DNA of 8,491 nt. Origin: Candidatus Elarobacter sp. (GTDB lineage Bacteria > Vulcanimicrobiota > Vulcanimicrobiia > Vulcanimicrobiales > Vulcanimicrobiaceae). The notes under the pieces are model-generated. The model saw only the letters and a list, made by a program, of their open reading frames with translations. It had not been told where the DNA came from and did no database searches. Made by a program: the position numbers and the translations under genes. This document shows positions 5,533 through 8,491 of this stretch, one piece after another (the first letter of the stretch is position 1; every line of letters starts with the position of its first letter). The DNA is taken from assembly GCA_030150085.1 (NCBI GenBank), contig JASLGJ010000502.1, forward strand, positions 1 through 8,491, given 5' to 3'.

Positions 5533-6204
5533 TTGTTGATCCAGACGGGCACGATTCCGGTTCTCATCGTCGCGGATCGCGAGACCACTCGGGAAGCGCT
5601 CGCTCACCTGCTCGCGGCCGATCCCGAGCTGCGCGTCGTCGGCGAAGCGGCCGACGTGGCTTCGGCCGAAGCGCTGCTGGAGACGACGAGCCCGCGCGTC
5701 ATGCTGGTGAACCTGGGCCTGATCGGCGACCGCGCGCCCGGCCTGGAACTGATCCGGCGCACCAAGGCCACCCGGCCGGGAATCGGCATCCTCTCGCTCA
5801 AGCGGCAGGTCGAGGAGCACTTGCTGCGCGCCGCGCTCGACGCCGGCGCCGACGCCTGCTGCCTGGCGACGACCAGCGAGTCGCGCCTGCGCAGCGCGAT
5901 CAAGGCGGTGGCCGAGGGCGCGACCTGGCTCGATCCGGAGATCTCGCGCATCCTGCTCCACTCGCACCCGCCCGCCGAACGGGCGGGCAGCCCGTCGCCT
6001 ACGAGCTTGGAGCCCAGCCTCTCACCGCGCGAGACGGAGATCCTGCGCCTGGTGACCGAAGGCTACACCAACGACGAGATCGCGACCAACCTGCACTGCT
6101 CCGAAGCGACGGTCAAGACGCACCTGCTGCACCTGTTCAAGAAGCTGGGCGTCCACGACCGGGTCAGCGCCGCCGTGCGCGGCCTGCGCCGCGGCCTGGT
6201 CTAG
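5533..6204 (+). CDS. NarL/LuxR-family response regulator with degenerate receiver domain
   Basis: A 223-residue two-domain transcription factor of normal family length, with a TTG start. Residues 8 to about 130 form a receiver domain, and 162-223 a LuxR-type HTH (LSPRETEILRLVTEGYTNDEIA...SEATVKTHLLHLFKKLGV). The receiver has lost its chemistry. The phospho-acceptor Asp is Asn (N60 in MLVNLGL); only one of the two N-terminal acidic residues remains (A14-D15); and the conserved Lys is Ala (A112 in CCLAT). S88 keeps the Thr/Ser position. It should therefore work without phosphorylation, or sense something else. It is divergent from xoxF and shares a 140-bp control region with it. NarL-type regulators such as ExaE/AgmR control PQQ alcohol dehydrogenases in Pseudomonas, which supports, but does not prove, a role in xox regulation. 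No histidine kinase gene is adjacent. Confidence 0.93.
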   Translation: MLIQTGTIPVLIVADRETTREALAHLLAADPELRVVGEAADVASAEALLETTSPRVMLVNLGLIGDRAPGLELIRRTKATRPGIGILSLKRQVEEHLLRAALDAGADACCLATTSESRLRSAIKAVAEGATWLDPEISRILLHSHPPAERAGSPSPTSLEPSLSPRETEILRLVTEGYTNDEIATNLHCSEATVKTHLLHLFKKLGVHDRVSAAVRGLRRGLV

Positions 6205-6219
6205 CCGCCCGCGCGCGCG

Positions 6220-7728
6220 TCAGCGCACGACGCGGATGAACTTGAGCTCGTCGTCGTAGGGCCCTTGCATCTTCACCCCCGCGCGCTTCTCGAGCAGCAG
6301 GTAGTCGATGATCTCGGGCATGATCTCCTCGCCCGGCGAGATGACGGGGATGCCGGGCGGGTAGGGCGTGATGACCTCGGCGCAGATGCGCCCCGCGCTG
6401 CGCTTGAACGGCACGAACTCGGTCTCGGCCAGGAACGCCTCGCGCGGCACCAGGCGGATCGGCGGGATCGGCGGGAGCCGGTAGGTGCCGCTCTTCACCC
6501 GCCGGTCGAGCACGCCCGAGGGCGAGAAGATGTCCAGCGGGCGGTCCTCGCGCGCCAGCTCGCTCACCCCGTGGATGAGCGCGTCGGAGGCCTCGGGCGT
6601 GGTCCCGATCGTGTAGAGCGCGACGACGTTGAACAGGTCGGCCAGTTCGACTTGCACGTTGTAGCGGCGGCGCAGGATCTCTTCGGCCTCGTAGCCGGTG
6701 TAGCCGAGGTTCTTGACCGTGACCGTGATCTTGGTCGGGTCGAGGTCGAACACGCCGGGCCGGCCCTCGAGCTCCTCGCCGAAGCAGTACACGCCGCGGA
6801 TCTCGTTGAGCCGCGCGCGCGCGTCGTTGGCGATCTCGATCGTGCGCGAGAGCAGCGCCGGGCCGTCGAGCGCCATCTGGCGCCGCGCGACGTCGAGCGA
6901 GGCCACCAGCACCAGGTTGGGCGAGGTCGACAGGAACAGCTTGTAGACCGCCTTGAGCCGGTCGAGGCGAATGCGGTTGCCCTGGACGTGCATCATCGCG
7001 GTCTGCGAGAGCGAGCCCAGCATCTTGTGGGTCGAGTTGATGCACAGGTCGGCCCCGGCTTGCATCGCCGAGAGCGGCAGCGCGGGGTGGAAGTGGAAGT
7101 GCGGTCCCCAGGCCTCGTCGACCAGCAGCGGGATGTTGCGCTCGTGCGCGACCGCCGCGATGCCTTCCAGATCGGCGGCGACCCCGTAGTAGGTCGGGGT
7201 GACGATGTAGACCGCCTTGACGTCGGGATGGCGCTCGAGCGTGGCGCGCACCGTCTCGGGCGTGACGGTGTGGTCCATGTGCAGCGCCTCGTCGACCTCG
7301 GGCTGCATCCAGACCGGGGTCGCGCCCGACATGATCAGCCCGCCCATCGCGCTCTTGTGCGAGTTGCGCGGGATGGCGAGCTTGTCGCCCGGGTTGAGGG
7401 CGGCCATCATCATGCACTGGTTGCCGCTGGTCGAGCCGTTGATCAGGAAGAACGACTGCTCGGCCCCGAAGCACTCGGCGGCCAGCTCCTGCGCCTCGAC
7501 CAGCGCCTCCTCGGGCTGGAGCAGGTCGTCCAGGCCGCGGATCTGGGTCAGGTCGATCGCCAGCACGTTGTCGCCGACGAAGTCGCGGAAGGCCCGCTCC
7601 ATCCCGATGCCCTGCTTGTGGCCGGGGGTGTGGAACGGGATCACGCCCCCGTCGACGTAGTCGAGCAGCACTTGAAAGTAGGGGGCGCGCGTCTGGTCGA
7701 GCGCGGCGGCGGCGGGCTCCCGGATCAC
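6220..7728 (-). CDS. Orn/Lys/Arg decarboxylase, short Bacillus-type (probable arginine or lysine decarboxylase)
   Basis: A 502-residue fold-type I PLP decarboxylase. Counting from the GTG at 7728, it shows PFHTPGHKQG (31-40), the PLP phosphate loop NGSTSGNQ (97-104), DEAWG with the PLP-ring Asp D204, and the Schiff-base Lys K235 in NSTHKMLGSLSQ. The C-terminal OKR domain carries PYPPGIPVISPGE (455-467). It lacks the N-terminal flavodoxin-like wing of E. coli SpeC/CadA/AdiA-type enzymes and matches the roughly 490-residue group that includes Bacillus SpeA, which makes agmatine from arginine for polyamine synthesis. Substrate choice among Arg, Lys and Orn cannot be read from motifs. An in-frame ATG at 7782 would lie upstream of the candidate promoter, so GTG at 7728 is preferred. 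The gene converges on the regulator gene with a 15-bp gap. No agmatinase or other polyamine gene is in the window. Confidence 0.92.
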   Translation of the reverse strand: MIREPAAAALDQTRAPYFQVLLDYVDGGVIPFHTPGHKQGIGMERAFRDFVGDNVLAIDLTQIRGLDDLLQPEEALVEAQELAAECFGAEQSFFLINGSTSGNQCMMMAALNPGDKLAIPRNSHKSAMGGLIMSGATPVWMQPEVDEALHMDHTVTPETVRATLERHPDVKAVYIVTPTYYGVAADLEGIAAVAHERNIPLLVDEAWGPHFHFHPALPLSAMQAGADLCINSTHKMLGSLSQTAMMHVQGNRIRLDRLKAVYKLFLSTSPNLVLVASLDVARRQMALDGPALLSRTIEIANDARARLNEIRGVYCFGEELEGRPGVFDLDPTKITVTVKNLGYTGYEAEEILRRRYNVQVELADLFNVVALYTIGTTPEASDALIHGVSELAREDRPLDIFSPSGVLDRRVKSGTYRLPPIPPIRLVPREAFLAETEFVPFKRSAGRICAEVITPYPPGIPVISPGEEIMPEIIDYLLLEKRAGVKMQGPYDDELKFIRVVR

Positions 7729-7738
7729 AACGCGAGCG

Positions 7739-7747
7739 AGTATACCA
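7739..7747 (-). promoter_or_regulatory. Extended -10 promoter of the decarboxylase gene
   Basis: On the minus strand TGGTATACT is a near-ideal extended -10 (TGn then TATACT). It ends 10 nt before the GTG at 7728, so the transcript would start within about 0-4 nt of the start codon. No Shine-Dalgarno is present, consistent with a leaderless mRNA. No -35 is obvious, as is usual for extended -10 promoters. Confidence 0.5.
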
Positions 7748-7756
7748 CGCCGACGC

Positions 7757-7780
7757 GCCGATCTGCCGATCCGCCGATCC
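7757..7780. repeat. Three tandem 8-bp repeats in the decarboxylase/bioY spacer
   Basis: The unit GCCGATCY occurs three times head to tail (7757-7764, 7765-7772, 7773-7780), each containing GATC. The array lies 29-52 bp upstream of the decarboxylase start, in the -35 region of its promoter, and 37-60 bp upstream of the bioY ATG. Direct repeats at such a site may bind a regulator of one or both divergent genes, or may be a slippage product. Confidence 0.5.
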
Positions 7781-7817
7781 AAGGGGTCGCACGTCGTAGG
7801 CCGAACCCCGGCCCGCG

Positions 7818-8366
7818 ATGATCTCCGCCCGCTCCTCCACCCTCTCGCCCGCCGCGCGGCTGGCCCGCGAGGCCGCGCTCGTGCTGGCCGGCTCGGCGCT
7901 GATGGCGCTCTCGGCCCAGGTCGCGGTCCCGCTCTGGCCGGTCCCGGTCACCCTGCAGACGCTGGCCATTCCGCTGGTCGTCGCGCTGCTCGGGCGCCGC
8001 CTGGGCACCGCCGCGGTCGTGGCCTACCTGGCCGAGGCCGCGCTCGGGCTGCCGGTGCTGCAAGGCTTCGCCGGCGGCTTCGTCAAGTTCGCCGGCCCGA
8101 CCGGCGGCTACCTGATCGGCTTCCCGCTCGCCGCCTGGCTGGTCGGGCTATTCTACGAGCGCGGGCTGGACCGCGATTACGGCCGGCGCTTCCTGGCGGT
8201 CTTCCTCGGCACCGCGGCGGTGTTCGTCACCGGGGCCGGCTGGCTGGCCTTCGGCCTGCACCTCGGCTTGGCCAAGGCCCTCGCCCTCGGGGTCGTGCCG
8301 TTCCTGATCGGTGACGTTGCGAAGTGCCTGGTGGCCGCGGGGCTGCGGCCCCGGCGCCTCGGGTAG
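7818..8366 (+). CDS. bioY: BioY, biotin-binding S component of an ECF transporter
   Basis: A 182-residue integral membrane protein of normal BioY length with about six hydrophobic segments. The N-terminal segment leads into VPLWPVPVTLQTLA (37-50), the BioY signature. It continues with LLGRRLGTAAVVAYLAEAALGLPV (57-80), GPTGGYLIGFPLAAWLVG (93-110), and the last helix PFLIGDVAK (161-169), whose Asp and Lys are conserved in the family. BioY captures biotin from outside the cell. It normally works with the energising EcfA/EcfT module, encoded elsewhere, though some BioY proteins are reported to act alone. No biotin synthesis or EcfA/T genes lie next to it, so it is a stand-alone bioY, suggesting biotin scavenging. 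The ATG lacks a clear Shine-Dalgarno. It is divergent from the decarboxylase gene. Confidence 0.95.
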   Translation: MISARSSTLSPAARLAREAALVLAGSALMALSAQVAVPLWPVPVTLQTLAIPLVVALLGRRLGTAAVVAYLAEAALGLPVLQGFAGGFVKFAGPTGGYLIGFPLAAWLVGLFYERGLDRDYGRRFLAVFLGTAAVFVTGAGWLAFGLHLGLAKALALGVVPFLIGDVAKCLVAAGLRPRRLG

Positions 8367-8491
8367 GATCGTCAGCCGCACGTAGATCCCGTCGCGCCCG
8401 CGCGTGGTGACCTCGCGCAGGCGCGCCGCGCGGTCGTAGACCACCCGCACCCGCGAGCGGGCGTCGAAGGTCCGCCGGTCGCCGGTCTGGG
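8148..8491 (-). CDS. C-terminal part of an unidentified gene entering from the right edge
   Basis: The minus-strand frame open from the right edge reads QTGDRRTFDARSRVRVVYDR, continuing with REVTTRGRDGIYVRLTIL. Every codon from 8489 down to 8367 except the last ends in G or C, while second positions are much poorer in GC, which is the pattern of real coding sequence. I do not recognise the family; there is no signal peptide or motif in the visible part. The frame does not stop at the bioY end but continues to a TAG at 8148, a 219-bp convergent overlap in which GC3 drops. The real stop is therefore doubtful: either the overlap is genuine, or an indel hides a nearer stop, since a TGA in a neighbouring frame lies at 8372-8374. 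The convincing coding part is 8367-8491. Confidence 0.45.
   Translation of the reverse strand, partial: QTGDRRTFDARSRVRVVYDRAARLREVTTRGRDGIYVRLTILPEAPGPQPRGHQALRNVTDQERHDPEGEGLGQAEVQAEGQPAGPGDEHRRGAEEDRQEAPAVIAVQPALVE

Noticed and set aside
2718..5588. Reading xoxJ as the end of a 956-residue protein
   Set aside because: The upstream part runs out of frame through xoxF and is nonsense. The ATG at 3560 gives a proper signal peptide and a one-base overlap with the xoxF stop.
7729..7782. ATG at 7782 as the decarboxylase start
   Set aside because: It would add an Arg-rich tail not seen in the family, overlap the tandem repeat, and lie upstream of the extended -10 promoter. GTG at 7728 fits better.
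6265..7821. A 518-codon open frame on the plus strand opposite the decarboxylase
   Set aside because: Antisense shadow of a clearly conserved PLP enzyme; the composition is biased and no motifs are visible.

Overview
The window is very GC-rich DNA, and its coding frames use G or C at almost every third codon position. It comes from a free-living, probably environmental bacterium. Its centrepiece is a lanthanide-type (XoxF) methanol/alcohol dehydrogenase operon. No marker places the organism securely. The combination of XoxF, a short Bacillus-type basic amino-acid decarboxylase, BioY, frequent GTG starts and apparent leaderless genes would fit one of the uncultured high-GC soil phyla (for example Eremiobacterota, Dormibacterota or Rokubacteria-like lineages), but that is a guess. 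No rRNA, tRNA, CRISPR array, insertion sequence or phage gene was found.

Layout, left to right. Positions 1-259 (minus) hold the N-terminus of a trypsin/HtrA-like serine protease that runs off the left edge. Positions 260-349 are a spacer with a candidate hairpin terminator and a 12-bp palindrome. Positions 350-5392 (minus, read right to left) form one tightly packed six-gene unit: xoxF, a xoxJ/mxaJ-type periplasmic binding protein, a beta-hydroxyacid dehydrogenase (HIBADH family), a DUF5069 protein, a small cytochrome c and a DUF2380/DUF3280-like secreted protein. Four of the five junctions overlap by 1-4 bases (TGATG, GTGA, ATGA, GTGA); the fifth has a 55-bp gap with a good Shine-Dalgarno. 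Positions 5393-5532 are a divergent control region with a 16-bp inverted repeat. Positions 5533-6204 (plus) encode a NarL/LuxR-type response regulator whose receiver domain has lost the phospho-acceptor Asp. Positions 6220-7728 (minus) encode an Orn/Lys/Arg decarboxylase, apparently leaderless. Positions 7729-7817 are a second divergent spacer carrying an 8-bp tandem repeat. Positions 7818-8366 (plus) encode the biotin transporter component BioY. Positions 8367-8491 carry the end of another minus-strand gene that enters from the right edge.

How the genes fit together. XoxF oxidises methanol or another primary alcohol in the periplasm with PQQ and a lanthanide. The cytochrome c is the natural electron acceptor, and the XoxJ-like protein is thought to help mature or activate the enzyme. 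The divergent LuxR-type regulator is well placed to control the operon; related regulators (ExaE/AgmR) control PQQ alcohol dehydrogenases in Pseudomonas. The beta-hydroxyacid dehydrogenase and DUF5069 protein have no signal peptide and should be cytoplasmic. They are unusual partners and suggest that a product of periplasmic alcohol oxidation is handled inside the cell by a step not obvious from the classical pathway. No PQQ biosynthesis, formaldehyde oxidation or lanthanide uptake genes lie in the window.
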